NCBI GenBank assembly: GCA_902702965.1
Contig: CACRXP010000051.1
Location: forward strand, 62,893-126,892
DNA length: 64,000 nucleotides
Source of the DNA: Spirometra erinaceieuropaei
Lineage: Eukaryota; Platyhelminthes; Cestoda; Diphyllobothriidea; Diphyllobothriidae
Direction of reading: 5' to 3'
Both the position numbers and the translations under genes were made by a program. This document shows, in pieces, positions 38,301 to 48,029 of this stretch. Each line of letters opens with the position of its first letter. Positions within the stretch are counted from its first letter, which is position 1. The notes beneath the pieces are model-generated. The model ran no database searches, was not told the DNA's origin, and worked only from the letters and a program-made list of their open reading frames with translations.

Positions 38301-41300
38301 GTAAAACAGAATGGTTGACACGCGAGAGACTCATGCCATCGACATGACAAAAGTCTCAAAGGAGAGCAAAAAGCGTTTGACACTTTTGGAAATTTACGGA
38401 TTAAAGGCAAACAGCGTTACTTTACAGCACTCTTCCAACAAACATGCGGGTATTTTATCAATTAATCTGTAGCCATACTAATCACAAAACCTAGTTTCAG
38501 AGTGTAGATGTGTACGGGTTTGCTGAAGTCGCAGCAAGGTAGGCAGAAAGGCCGGACAAATTCCCGTTAGGGTTTATTGTGAGGTCACAAGAAAAGTGAA
38601 AAACCGAAGTCAAATGGAAAAGCAAAGCTTATAATTTTATATCTGAATAAGGTCTTAAGACATGTTTTGTAAAAACCATCAAACGAAGGAAATTCCCATA
38701 TAAAGCTATTGTACTGAGCGCTAATTATTTATCAAATGGCGATAATGTTATTTTTTCCGCCTAAATGTTCCTTTGCTTTCAACGAAAAATGTCCTTGAGA
38801 GATACTCAATAACGGGTTTTCATACCGTCAAAATATAATGAGTTCCACTGCAGAACTGAAATTGGGCGACTATTGGCCTATGCTAGCTGACACTGCGGCA
38901 ATTCTGGTGCCCATTCCTATGCACGTGTTCTAAAGTATAATGAAACTCTCGTTCTCTTCAGTCTTTCTGAGCGACACTCGAGTTTATCCGTCTTTGTTTC
39001 TACTACTATACAAGTTTGGCCGAGAAAAGTACTTGATATCGGACTTGTCTCTTTTGGAGAGAATGCAAACCGTGCACAGTATCATCTCCTCTAGTAATCC
39101 GAGGACTTGGTTTAATTCATTTCTCTAAAATAAAGTCCAATGCTTAGAAAGATTAGTCAAATAAACTGAAATTGACTTCCAACGTTAAAGGCAAAAATCA
39201 TTTTAAAATTCTAAAAGTTGCTGATATCATGACCAATTTACATACTTGAAAGTTAGACCATGAGTGTTACAATCTAAAAAATAATGAACGCTTGCAATTT
39301 TGCAAAAGTGATAATAAAAACCTTCCTAAAGCAACTGCGTGTGGAAGCACGTGGGTGACTATAAACAGTAGGTTGTTTGGAAACTCAATATCATTGCGAA
39401 CTTGTTAGACAGAAAGTATATATTTCTTGGATGGTGTATTATTTTACAATTTGCCTTCGTGATATTTTTAGCTGTGCAATACTAGAGAAGTATTCATTTA
39501 TTATCAATTTAAAGGACATTCTGATTAGAGAAACTTGATTTTGAATTCACAAAACCAAGGTAACCTCCCCATTTAAGTAGTTCTGATTTAATTTGCCGGA
39601 CAAACGCAACTGACTCAGACATACGATTCGTTCTATTTCCTTTGGTTCACCTATATATTTTAATGAGTTTGAAATTTGTAGTAAAGAGGAAATGGAGACC
39701 AAAAATGCCTTCGTTTAGGCGGAGCGCCAATGTTATTCTAGGCTTTATAAGGATGTACAAATATTCTCATTAAAGCTCGCCGTTTTACACATTTACGCTA
39801 CTGGATAAGAAAATAAAGCAGATTTGTTTGCATAAAATGAGATCCGACCCCAATTACTTAGCGTGTGGCGAATTAGTTGCTAATTTTCTTTCTTTAAACG
39901 ATTTAACAAAGGGGTGAGCAAGGCAAGTTTTATTGGTAATTTAGATAAGACCTTTTTGTGAATACTTAATGCAATCTGAGTTTCAACGTATACATTTGAA
40001 CAACACTTAGACTTACACAGTTTTATGGTAATTTGGAGAATTAGAAACTCGTTGGCATTATGTAAGGCTAAATCTGCAAAATTGGGAACAAGCCTACGAA
40101 CCCCTATGCGTACACGAGTCCTCAAAAGCATGCTTGAAATGTTGAGCGTAAAATCTCAGTTACGTAATAAGCCTAGTAAGTGCATAAATTTACTGGCGAT
40201 ATTTATAGTGCTTTATAGGTGATATCCAGCATAGAATTCCCGGGTACTAAATAAGCGGATGCCCAGCAGGTGTCACCTGCCACGTTTGATGTGCACACTG
40301 GCGATCACTTGTGACGGAGAAGCACCTGCACTCCATTTCTGCTATAAACCCAAAATATTGTGGTGTGAAATCCAATAATCTAATAGATTCACCTTCAAGT
40401 GCACTATATTGCAGTTAAAATCTCTCATTTCTCCTTGTTAACTTGTATCTCAAGTTGCTTTTAAACTACCATTTTGTTGCACTTGACAGTCGCAAATTAC
40501 TGCAGGTTCCCCGGATTACAATGTATGAAAATTTTCTGATGGATTTTAAATCGGAATCAATTCCTTAGAAAAATCATGCGGGGAATTACGATATTTCTGG
40601 AAAAATGTGTGTAACAGCAAACTTAATTAACATGTTGAGCTTACACCGAGCTGGGTTATTTTTACATTTTCGCTTATGTGGCCGAACCAGTTTTTCCAAA
40701 CACTGATGATCAAACATCCTAATTACATACAGAAGGAGGTATGTTAAAGATAATGGCTAGACATTTCAGTCTCTGAACTTATGAAATATCGTCTATGTAA
40801 CTGTACTCACAAGATGATTAGGTGGTGCCGCCTTTGAAAGTTTATATGTTTTAATAAACGCAGACATAGCTACTAGTTTAGGAATGGGCAATTACCTTGG
40901 TTTGCCCAAATATCTTGAACATGATGAGTATGTTTTCCTTGTTAAACTTACATTAATTCGTGTGTGAGAGTTGAAGAGGCGCCAGATAATGCAGGGGAAA
41001 ACGAAGAGAGCTGCTTGAACCATGAGAATAAAGGGAACCCATTGGTAGTAATAAATCGTCTTCTCGTAGCGAAGATCCTTTTGTATCGGTACGGTTGCTT
41101 GTGTAGGCGCGATAAAGTACGTTGAAGTCACCCAACACACAGTTTCGGCGTATTCACCCTGGGCGCCTGTAAAGTCATTGGGAATCCAGCAGCTGATCGG
41201 TTTTCCGACCAGCTGACGAGACAGCACGACAGCAATGAAGAACATGAGAAGATTCATAGTGTACGTGTGGTTCGCCCGGTCGACAAAATCATCGTCGGGG

Positions 41301-41365
41301 CATTTCTTTTCCGAACCCACAGAGGAGCCAATATGCGAAATTCCGTCAAGGATTGCTGCGTCCAT
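13760..41365 (-). CDS. Innexin (gap-junction/hemichannel subunit), four exons, 545 aa
   Basis: Innexins form invertebrate gap junctions and hemichannels in the plasma membrane. The four exons (41365-40952, 20371-19995, 16174-15908, 14339-13760) total 1638 bases, an exact open frame of 546 codons with stop, and phases agree at all three junctions (0, 2, 2). The four-helix plan is complete: TM1 about residues 35-50, the family signature YYQWVPF at 106-112 opening TM2, TM3 about 236-260, TM4 about 328-349. Each extracellular loop has the expected two cysteines (59 and 77; 299 and 317). The cytosolic tail has FVEDILGQDGVLLLRF, a usual innexin C-terminal block, then a poly-serine, basic and Gln/Tyr/Asp-rich end. 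The introns are about 20.6 kb, 3.8 kb and 1.6 kb. The initiator at 41365 is the first ATG in frame and gives a normal innexin N-terminus. It looks intact. Which innexin paralogue it is cannot be told. Confidence 0.93.
14382..14551 (-). CDS. Possible alternative first exon spliced to innexin exon 4
   Basis: A short open frame inside intron 3 starts at an ATG with A at -3 and G at +4 (MATSSQPQLKLFSQQ) and runs about 56 codons to a GTATGT donor in phase 2. The next acceptor is that of innexin exon 4, 42 nt away, and the phase matches (Phe codon restored). The product would be a soluble protein with the innexin tail and no membrane segments. It could equally be a chance ORF; nothing beyond the splice geometry supports it. 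Confidence 0.25.
15908..16174 (-). CDS. Innexin exon 3 (extracellular loop 2 and TM4)
   Basis: It encodes 88 full codons from YLHEDGFLFGI. It has the hallmark loop-2 segment GSFPRVALCDFELRRMG, then YTIQCVL, and TM4 FNEKIYIFLWFWFLL. The acceptor has a long pyrimidine tract ending CTTTAG; the donor is AG|GTAAGA. Entry and exit are both phase 2. Confidence 0.93.
18611..18647. repeat. (GAG)n microsatellite
   Basis: About twelve near-perfect GAG/GGA units lie in the innexin intron between exons 2 and 3. A frame across them gives poly-Glu, but no exon signal supports translation. Confidence 0.9.
19995..20371 (-). CDS. Innexin exon 2 (cytoplasmic loop and TM3)
   Basis: It encodes about 125 residues: LRTVMDVSGEL, the conserved-type RHLEDALA helix, a long Arg/Pro/Ser-rich loop insert, then TM3 (SSSYLCGLYLVVKSLYLVN). 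The acceptor follows a run of 12 C then TTTGACAG. The donor is AA|GTAAGG, phase 2, which restores Lys when joined to exon 3. The loop insert is longer than usual for the family as I know it. Confidence 0.9.
20380..20391. repeat. G12/C12 homopolymer in the innexin exon 2 acceptor tract
   Basis: Twelve consecutive G on the plus strand are twelve C on the coding strand, nine bases from the exon boundary. They form most of the polypyrimidine tract. Confidence 0.9.
20899..22236 (+). mobile_element. Tc1/mariner-superfamily DNA transposon, decayed
   Basis: A transposase remnant lies between short inverted ends sharing GGTGTCCCA (left at about 20903-20911, right as TGGGACACC at about 22223-22231). 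The element is about 1.34 kb, the usual size for the superfamily. It sits in innexin intron 1, antisense to the gene. Such elements move by cut-and-paste at TA dinucleotides; I could not fix the exact TA duplication. Confidence 0.82.
21150..22170 (+). pseudogene. Tc1/mariner-type transposase pseudogene
   Basis: One frame carries, in order, KFLKTGSVLDRPRS (end of the helix-turn-helix region), EEKNELLAQAFTQIQGK, WFSDESIF (first catalytic Asp region), LMVWYSVSSTGM, VTGEYYLKVIQEF, QQGGAPLH and FLNANFPD. These match transposases with the FSDE, VW, TGE-YL and QQDGAP-H blocks. The second catalytic Asp is Gly here (QQGG for QQDG), and the third-Asp region (normally like PPRSPDL) is scrambled. At least nine in-frame stops interrupt it, nearly all TGA. 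It cannot encode an active enzyme. The start codon is not identifiable. Confidence 0.85.
23332..23625 (-). CDS. Exon-like ORF in innexin intron 1, unknown
   Basis: After an AAATTTAG acceptor the frame reads NDFVELEFQFATRLPDL, then MSETAPKFVNPTLEYTHALM and a Lys/Asn-rich end, closing at TAA. Composition looks protein-like, and an internal ATG would give a protein of about 60 aa. I recognise no family and found no partner exons. It could be the last exon of a nested gene or a chance frame. Confidence 0.28.
24870..25427 (+). CDS. 185-codon ORF, unknown, possibly chance
   Basis: This is the longest uninterrupted ATG-started frame in intron 1 (MERLDVEKSTLLSLNKAKS to the TGA). It has no recognised domain, signal peptide or repeat. 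It is antisense to the host gene. Length is its only support. Confidence 0.2.
   Translation: MERLDVEKSTLLSLNKAKSVQMVAVHIKNALAFSHYGCGEGCWKRRLLKLSSRSTTHEPGSHKSKWNFIKQRETATFETHIFPVSIPLVVMVAQTANLQNQRRCFENFGFRFPSHPDIPAISKILNSSLYSILILLGKRLSINNKVKSYSHGFHKQNWLLALQLSKNPSIFLGRTCFSVLVDADL
29160..29560. repeat. Three diverged copies of a GC-richer unit sharing TAATCCGGC
   Basis: Copies are centred on TAATCCGGCGAGCGGCTA (about 29219), TAATCCAGCGACTGAATG (about 29368) and TAATCCGGCATGTGGCTA (about 29467). Each is preceded by a CGC(T/G)TTCCT-like stretch, an ACTTCGAG/GCTTCGAG-like stretch in the outer two, and a T/C-rich run. The region is GC-richer than the flanks. It looks like a decayed tandem or dispersed repeat; the family is unknown to me. 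Confidence 0.6.
33580..34325. mobile_element. TIR-bounded non-autonomous element filled with telomere-like repeats
   Basis: Inverted arms at about 33580-33677 and 34233-34325 share ATTGAAAGGAAAGTAAGCC exactly, with TTACGCTGTC, AAGCGC and GGGATGCT/GGGGTGCT blocks in the same order. Between them lies a degenerate CCCTAA array. There is no ORF for a transposase, so it would be a MITE-like element moved by another enzyme. An alternative is a rearranged telomeric fragment bounded by an unrelated inverted duplication. Confidence 0.7.
33797..34175 (+). repeat. Degenerate interstitial telomere-like (CCCTAA)n array
   Basis: About 380 bases contain dozens of imperfect CCTAACCC-type units (CTAACCCTAACCCC near 34035, many variants elsewhere). 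TTAGGG is the telomeric repeat in flatworms. The units are diverged and interrupted, so the array is old and not a chromosome end. Confidence 0.85.
34490..34590 (-). repeat. tRNA-derived SINE head
   Basis: On the minus strand an A-box-like GTGGCTCAGTGGTTCAGGG (34560-34578) is followed about 25 bases later by a B-box-like GGGATCGAGCCCC (34521-34534) inside a GGGG/CCCC T-stem. The anticodon-like region TTGGACTTCTAAACAA resembles tRNA. Acceptor ends do not pair, so this is not a working tRNA but fits the Pol III promoter head of a SINE. Confidence 0.65.
36526..36621 (+). CDS. Exon-like segment, weak
   Basis: 96 bases between a TTTTAG acceptor and a GTATGT donor encode SLNGKIKCFLNALVAND and more, phase 2 in and out. 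It lies just left of the long inverted repeat. No partner exons or family are known, so chance is likely. Confidence 0.15.
36640..37627. repeat. Long inverted repeat (fold-back element), arms about 370 bases
   Basis: The left arm (36640-37009) and right arm (about 37262-37627) are near-identical in opposite orientation, differing by scattered substitutions and small indels. Shared blocks include TTACCTCAGGGTGTCGGCTTTC, the stretch around TGATGCAGCATAAATCTG, and ATTCTTTTACTTATTCGGTAG. The loop is about 250 bases with no ORF. It fits a fold-back transposon or an inverted duplication. A transcript would form a long hairpin; it lies in the innexin primary transcript. Confidence 0.88.
40952..41365 (-). 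CDS. Innexin exon 1 (N-terminus, TM1, loop 1, TM2)
   Basis: 138 codons from MDAAILDGISHIGSS to NSHTRIN. It carries TM1 (NLLMFFIAVVLSRQL), the loop-1 cysteines in ISCWIPNDF and ETVCW, and YYYQWVPFIL. It ends at a perfect GTAAGT donor in phase 0. The frame stays open for ten codons upstream but without an ATG. Confidence 0.92.
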
Positions 41366-44300
41366 GGAGAAATGTAGGGGAGGAATAAACGACACTGTTA
41401 ATTATTTTGATAGGAGCTGCTATGATATTTTCTCTATGAGGGGGTGTCGAATAGAAGATGAGGACATTTGTGCAGCAAAGAGTCGGTATCTGGATTTGAT
41501 GTTAACCTCTCATTTTGCCTCGCCTGTCGCAAAGTCGTGCATAAAACCGCGATCAGCCGGCTGTTTGATCGCGCTTTAAACTTGATGTGGATTGGTCAGA
41601 GACGTCAACCAATGAAAGGATGACTTTGACAATGGCGTCCGTCAACTCCCTGGGTAAGGAACCTTAGTTACTTCTGGCAAAAGAAATGGGATAAACAAAT
41701 CGTTTTTAAGAAAATAATCTCGATTTTCAAATTTAAGCATTCGAAAAGAGTCAGTGTCAAATAAAACATGGGAGGACAGTGGAACCCTAGAGGTTCATGT
41801 GTTATCAACTTAAGAAGAAGGGGGAATATCCATCCGGCTCAAGGCCTTTAAGAGGCCTGGTATGATGGCGGGTCCTCTTTCTATTTGCATTTTCCTACTC
41901 TGTTGTCTTGCAATTTTAGCCCTCTGGCATTCGAAGCCACACATCTCTTTGCACTTGTCCACTTGTTCCCCTAGTTAAGCATTTGCAGAACATTTCCATA
42001 ATTTTCAACTTGAATTTGCTTTTGACTATTTTCAACTCGAAGAAAATGAAGTGTTAGGCCAACAAAAAATAAACGTTTCCGACATCTGCTTTATTTGAGT
42101 TTGCCTTTGGCTCACTATTGGCCAAACATCGCCTCGTTCGTCATAGACGTAAGCCGTTTTTAAAGCCTATTAATACTGGTGATAAATAATGGCGCCTATA
42201 CGTGAATATGAAAAAATAAAGAGTGTCTAATTCCCAACAAGCAAGCAGCATCACAAACAAAACCTTATGTTCCTCCTTGCTAGAGGATGATGTGCCAGAT
42301 GGGATGTGGAGAACGTTATTTATTATGAATGTCTTGTAGGTGATCAGACCATTAATGCAGAGCTTCACAAGTCAAAAGCTTTGCCGTCTAGATGAAGCGA
42401 TTCAAAAAATCGCCCTGGATATCAAAATGATGTCATTATGAAGCATAGCAACCCCAGCCCCACGTCGCAGTATTCACTAAAAATGACATTGAAAGGCCTG
42501 GCCTTAAAGTATTTTTTGCATTCGTCATATTTCCCGGCCCTTTTGTATAGGAACACTGTCTTTTTAGTGACACAAAAACAATTTCGCAGAGTATTCGTCA
42601 GTAACGACGCAGATATTCAAAACTTGATCGATGACTCCTTTGTAACAAAACCGCGGTTTTATAGACGGCATAGTTAACAAGTGGTTGAGCTCGGGCGGAG
42701 AGTGTAGACAATAAAGAAATACACAACTGATTAATTCTGTAAATGGTATGATACGTAAAAGATATGCTAGAATATGATAAAATCTCGAAAGAACTTTTGA
42801 AATGGCCAAAGATTTTGCAAGGTTATTTAAACTACGGCGTTACTGGAATCCTGAAAAACCAGTCAGAATGGCATTTCGTGTTTTAAAGTTAAGTGAAGAC
42901 AGGCGTCTACTTTTTCTACTGAGTTTGATAGGGAAATCCTGTTCATAAATGCATGCTGAAACCGATGCTATGAACTGTTATATGGTCCGATTATTAAGAA
43001 TTTAAAACCAAGTGCTATTAATTATAAAAACATATTCCATGATTGGCATGCCAGACAAATTTAAAATTTTATTTTGACGAGATCAGAAAAAAGGATGATG
43101 CGCGTTTTCTCTTACTTATTTATAAAAAAGCCACTTTTGGCTTATTTTTTAGCCCCTTTTTGTTTAACTGATTGCAGCCAAATGTAGCATTTGGGCCTAC
43201 AGTTTAAATCGATTTTTCCTTAACACTGAAGGTAAACATGGCGGATTTTTCACACCATTTTATTCCACCAAAGTTCTCATTTAGAGTGGTATGCAGTCGC
43301 TCCCAAATAATGGAATCTTTAGACTTTGAAAATAAAATTCGACTAGATACGAGTCACAGGTCATTTTGTCCCAAATTCCATAGAAAACCCAGCTCCGTGT
43401 TCTAACTTTGACCTTTATTTTGTCATGGATCCTCACCCTTATCCTAATTTTCCAAACCATTTCCCACAGATATTTAACTCAAAAGCACCTGCAATAGGGG
43501 GGTTCATGTTTCTGTGTTCAAAGTAAAACAAGCCACACTTTTTTAACTATAAACTTGATAAAGATTTATGTGATACTAACTATAACATGTGTTCCTTTCC
43601 ACTATATGTATCAGATCAGACCACTGTTAATTTAACTTGTACTATAATTTAGGTCAATTCTTTAACTAGAATGAAGTCCGTAAATTAAACAGGGCTTTAT
43701 GGAAAATCAAAACCGACCTACAAAACTCTCTTCAATGTCAATGTTTCCAATACCCATAAACTGAGTCATCCAATATGGAATCACGCTTAGTTCGACATAC
43801 AAATTTAAGAACCGAAATTGACCAACTTGGTTAGATGTGATGACAGAAAACAAAACAATTTGTCTGGAAGGAGCTCTACCTCTAGTCCTTTTTCTTGCTG
43901 ACGTAATATGCTGATAAAAAGACCAAATTATTATGTACAGACTGTTCATAAGTTATTTTATGAATGAAAAAGTTTAGGCGTTTGAATGAAAATGAATTTT
44001 ATTGTTAGGCGGTTGTCGGCATTAATATTTATTTTGCGCACAACAGCACATCGTTCTTGTCTCTTGATTTTACAGTAATAAGCAAAACGAAAAATGGTTA
44101 CGAAAACAACCCTCAGCAACTTGAAGCTTGAGCTTTCAGTCCGCAATAACTAGGCAAGAAAAAGCATGAATAAGTAAGTTATTTTCCAAAATGACTACTT
44201 TTTCAAACAAATCTGCCGCCAGAAAGCTCACAGTGATTGTAAGGAAGATTTCTCCTGAGACACGAAACACACAACGTCTGCGTCCGCGTCTTTTAATTAT

Positions 44301-46152
44301 GTTTTAATGTCTGCTAGGGTCCGACCTCTCAACATGCGCCCTCATGAAACGTTTTATTTTTTACGACGTCCTTGTGCACTTAGTCGCTCATTTGCTATAG
44401 TTAATCGCACCTTGAAAAATGCGGGTACGTAAGACTTATTCCTATTTTCATTAAAGGTTTTTTCAAAAGTATAAATATCGTCCAAGACAAATTTTTGCAG
44501 GCAGTCAAGTCATGACAAAATCAAAAACCAAGTTAAGAAATCACGAGGAAACGCCAGAAAAGATAAAAAATAGTGGCCGATTTGTTCGTTTACGGTCTAG
44601 AAGGCTTCGAATTAAGAATCTGAACTCAAGGGACGATACGCGTCATTGACGACCATTTTGTGCCTGACACAGTTATGTGAGCGCAGTGGCGGAACTTTAT
44701 ACATTTGAACGACTGAACCAAAGGTTTTTGTTTCAGAGCTTATATGCTATTTAGCACAAGTCCCAAATTTTTGGATTGTTTAGACGACGTTTTTTATGAA
44801 GTAAACGTTATTTTCTAAAGGGATGCAAGTTTACGCTGTCCTTAGGTAGTGATAGATCCTTACTGTATGTCTTGCCGTCGCGTGAAGGATGCTCAAATAC
44901 CAGTCGTAAAATCCGACGACAAGTCTAACTTTGATCCGCAAAGTGGGACCAGCAGGCGTTCACAGACAAAACTTTGCTTTAAAGATGCATTAGAGGTCAT
45001 ATTTTGGTTTGCGCCGTCTGACTTATATGCGGCACCACCATTGCAGAAATTGTACTGCCAAGAACACGAAAAATTACAAATGGCTTTTTGTGTAAAAGAT
45101 TTTGACGGGGAATTGTCTAGAAGATTTACGTGTACTTGACACGAGTGACTTCAGTTTGAAAAAACTGACCACATAATCGATACGTTAATCGGTATTTTCA
45201 GTGATTGTCTTGTTGATCAAGCACTTCTTCCTGAGGTCTGTTATCAGGCCTGGGACAGTAGAAGGTATTAACTAGCAACGTCATAACTACAGTTTTTCAA
45301 ATTCGTACCGCGGAGGTAAAATTTCCAAAATATTTTGACAAACGTTTTATTCGTAGTATTGTTTTTTTTTGAGGCTAATAAAGGAGTACATAGTAGATAA
45401 TTTTAAAGTATGACTGAAAAGCGGAATTAACTGCGTTTTTCAGATTTAAAATCCATGTTGCTCTTTTAAATTGTTTGATGTTTCCCAAACACACCCAAAA
45501 GTTTCAGTCGCGATGCCATGGTAAATTTTGTACTATTATTGTGCGCTCTTCCGAATAGGACAAAGTTTAGGTTAGGTAGCTCCGTGAAGTCAGTTAATTA
45601 TTAAAGAGACTTTCAGTGCACGCGTTGTTATTAGAAGGATGCTCCGTTAGGGATGTTATTTTTTAATTAATTAAGTCGCATTCAGATAATTATAAAAGTA
45701 AAAAGAAGCATTCCATGTTAGAATTTTAGGTCGCCCAAATGTTTGTTAAGCTAAAGTTCTTGTGAATCTTGCTCTAAAGTAGGCGACATAGTCTCCGACT
45801 CTAATCATATTCGTAATAAATTTATGGGGCTCTGAATCGGGCGCGAGTGCACTTCTGAGTTTCATTAAAATCAAATAGCAAATTCTGAAATCAAACGCCT
45901 CCCGTGCGAAGTGGACACTGTTCAAGTTAACATAAGACATTATGATATACCATTTATGGCATGCGAAGCTGAATTTATAGTATCGTTAATCTAGAAAAGT
46001 TTTGATACAATGGCATAACACATGCCCGACATTCAATCAAAAAAGCCGCTGAAATCCTATTCGCAAGCTGGAATACTTGGAAAGAAATCTTGGTGTCATG
46101 CTAACTCCTTTTCACTGTTTAAAGCCGTAACACCTTCCAAAAACAATTTTAG

Positions 46153-46266
46153 GATCTTGCATTCGCAACAGCAGCTGAGTTGAAAGAAAAGGTTTATCTG
46201 AATGAACTAATGACTAAAAAAGATAAAACCCCGAGCAACGAAAAATTGGAAATTGACAATTGCTGA
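46153..46266 (+). CDS. Candidate terminal exon, Lys/Glu-rich
   Basis: After an ATTTTAG acceptor the frame reads DLAFATAAELKEKVYL and continues polar and helix-forming to TGA (37 residues). No upstream exon was identified. The opposite strand is also partly open (46207-46392), so strand is uncertain. Confidence 0.2.
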   Translation, partial: DLAFATAAELKEKVYLNELMTKKDKTPSNEKLEIDNC

Positions 46267-46442
46267 GCTCGGCCACTTTTCCACTACCTCTGGAATTTTA
46301 GGACGTTCAGAATTTAGTATTGATGCTTTTGTCTCTTGTTTTATTAGTCTATGTCTCATGAAATTTTTGACGCCAAAGATTACGTAGTACATGCTTACCG
46401 CACAAACTAAGAAAAAAACGCATTAAAGTCAGAGGTTCTTAC

Positions 46443-46546
46443 TTGGGGGTTGAAAGGTTGCTTAAATGCGCTCACGTATTCTGCTCCCGATTGTGCAGAA
46501 TGAAAACATAGGGCCGTATGACCTTTGTATACTCGTACGATGACTT
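46443..46546 (-). CDS. Candidate internal exon, unknown protein
   Basis: Between an ATTAACAG acceptor and a GTAAGA donor the frame encodes VIVRVYKGHTALCFHSAQSG and on to QPFNPQ, entering with two bases and leaving in phase 0. It is near the LTR element's left end but not part of it. It could belong to a minus-strand gene, but its entry phase does not match the donor at 50194. Confidence 0.22.
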
Positions 46547-46659
46547 CTGTTAATAGGCAACACCTTCAGAATATCATCTTGCAGTGTTCACGTAGAGCAA
46601 CAAAACAAATTGAATGTGACTCCTATCATTTTCTGGAAATCTTTAGACCGTCTGATGAA

Positions 46660-46925
46660 TGTAGCCGTACCGAGGTTACACACTAACTTTTCTCTTTAAC
46701 AGACTGTTTACTCTTGTTTAGCTGCGCTGTTTGATTAAGTGCAACCGACACAGTGCAAAAGACAGACAGGAGCTTTTTATATGGGCTTGAAGAACGGGTG
46801 GTTGGTTTTCTGAATACTAATTTTATACACTGACTGGCCTTTTCTGCCGTTCTTACTCGGCATAGCACACATCGCTGATGGCATTTCATTAGTAGCATGA
46901 GTCGTTAAGTCGTGAATACTGCGGT
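46660..46925 (+). repeat. 5' LTR (approximate limits)
   Basis: It shares with the right repeat, in order, CAACCGACACA, a GCAGACA/GACAGACA block, GGGCTTG, GATTTTCTGAATA and CTTTTCTG, with the ends diverged. The exact boundary and primer-binding site are not recognisable. Confidence 0.75.
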
Positions 46926-47039
46926 CACATCACAACTGTGGTGATCTTTCGATATACACGCTTGTGACATTTAACTTCTGACTAATGCTCGGCTATTGTG
47001 TTCTCTCCTCTCTTTTTACTTTTGTCCTCGAACAATGTC

Positions 47040-47620
47040 CTCTGCGAATTCTACTGGCGCTGCTAATTCTCTTCCAGAATCGTGAAAACATGCACCAGAA
47101 CTTTATTCTGCAGCCACAAGACAAATGTTAGTCAACTCTGATAAATTGATTGGGGAGCTTCCCCTGATACTCTTTATCAAGTTCGAAATAGTTTCACGAC
47201 CCCTCCACTGATGCTCTTTATACCAAGCCAAAAGCCGGACTTCTCCAACTTACCTAAGTTCTGGATTGCCAACTGTACTACGCACCGGTAATAGAAGAGA
47301 CTTTTGCGATCGCAAGCCTTCTAAGCACCTTTACCGTAAACGTTTCGTTCTGGGGGAGAAGACCATCGACGATGGGTTCTTCAAAGACATGTCGTTCGAA
47401 AGCCTGCCTGCATTGATAGCCTGACTATCGGCATCTCTTGCCACTCTGCATCCACATGGCTCTGTTATCCCATCTTGACTTACCTCAAGCCGAAATTGTC
47501 TCCTTTCTCCCACTAGCCGGAAGACTGATAATCTCTGTTTTTCCGATGTTAACTACGGTGATAAGGCCCGGCGCCGTATCCCGGTCTGCTTTCTTAAGCT
47601 CTCGCAAGGAAGTCCCACGG
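47040..47620 (+). pseudogene. Gag remnant
   Basis: Pieces read like gag of the CsRn1 group: LPKFWIANC (compare LP-FWPAN), FVLGEKTIDDGF with SLPALI (capsid end), and near 47530-47590 a decayed Cys/His box region LCFSDVNYGDKARRR with IPVCF, where several Cys/His positions are lost. Stops and frameshifts separate the pieces. Gag would form the particle that packages element RNA. Confidence 0.6.
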
Positions 47621-47669
47621 CTGGAACGTAAGTTAAGTCAAGTTCATTGGCCTCCGTGGCGCTGGTCGC

Positions 47670-48005
47670 ACCATCTCTGTGACAGATCTCTTCTGGTCAC
47701 CACGGTTTATGATCTTTCTCACAGCAAACCATCGTCCGTACCCGAACTCCTGCCTCTTCCTTCAGGTCGTTACCAGGTTCCCGACCACCACCTTCGGTAC
47801 CTGCTTTCTCTCTCTCTCTCCAAACATCGGCCTCCGGTATGTTTTTCCCTGCGTCTTTGTCGCTGCTGAAGATCCGTGTCACTCTTCATGCAGATATACT
47901 TGCCATCCTCTATCTTATGATCAACTTCTGGCTGTCCCGTCTACACAAATTTCACTATCGAAGGTATCCCCTCCCCTGAGGATTCCCGTCAACTGGTCGT
48001 CCTAG
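47670..48005 (+). pseudogene. Aspartic protease remnant
   Basis: The best stretch is FGTCFLSLSPNIGLRYVF followed by PCVFVAAED, matching the flap-to-core part of gypsy proteases (FGTRSLSLN-GL, then F-VADV). The catalytic DTG segment, which should precede it near 47700, is not readable in frame. The segment is frameshifted and cannot work. Confidence 0.65.
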
Positions 48006-48029
48006 ACCCTGACCCGGATAGTACATTTC

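Larger units (their letters stand above)
20372..40951. other. Innexin intron 1 (about 20.6 kb), host of several repeats
   Basis: This intron separates the exons for TM2 and the cytoplasmic loop. It carries the Tc1/mariner remnant, a GC-richer triplicated segment, the telomere-like TIR element, a tRNA-like SINE head and a long inverted repeat, each listed separately. The remaining AT-rich sequence (about 22.3-29.1, 29.6-33.5, 34.7-36.6 and 37.7-40.9 kb) shows only weak ORFs. Two exon-like pieces are noted at 23332-23625 (-) and 36526-36621 (+). Confidence 0.85.
41396..46650. other. AT-rich region upstream of the innexin gene
   Basis: The innexin 5' UTR and promoter should lie at its left end, but no TATA or initiator element is clear. 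The rest is AT-rich with only short frames without family motifs (42438-42677, 44849-45139), plus two exon candidates at 46.15-46.55 kb listed separately. Confidence 0.4.

Noticed and set aside
41235..41579. Plus-strand 114-codon frame
   Set aside because: It overlaps innexin exon 1 in antisense and has no motif of its own.
44849..45139. Plus-strand 96-codon frame with several Cys
   Set aside because: No ATG start, no clear splice sites and no metal-binding spacing; frames this long occur by chance here.
47697..47882. Minus-strand frame with acidic and Gly-rich sequence
   Set aside because: It is the antisense of the protease remnant of the LTR element.
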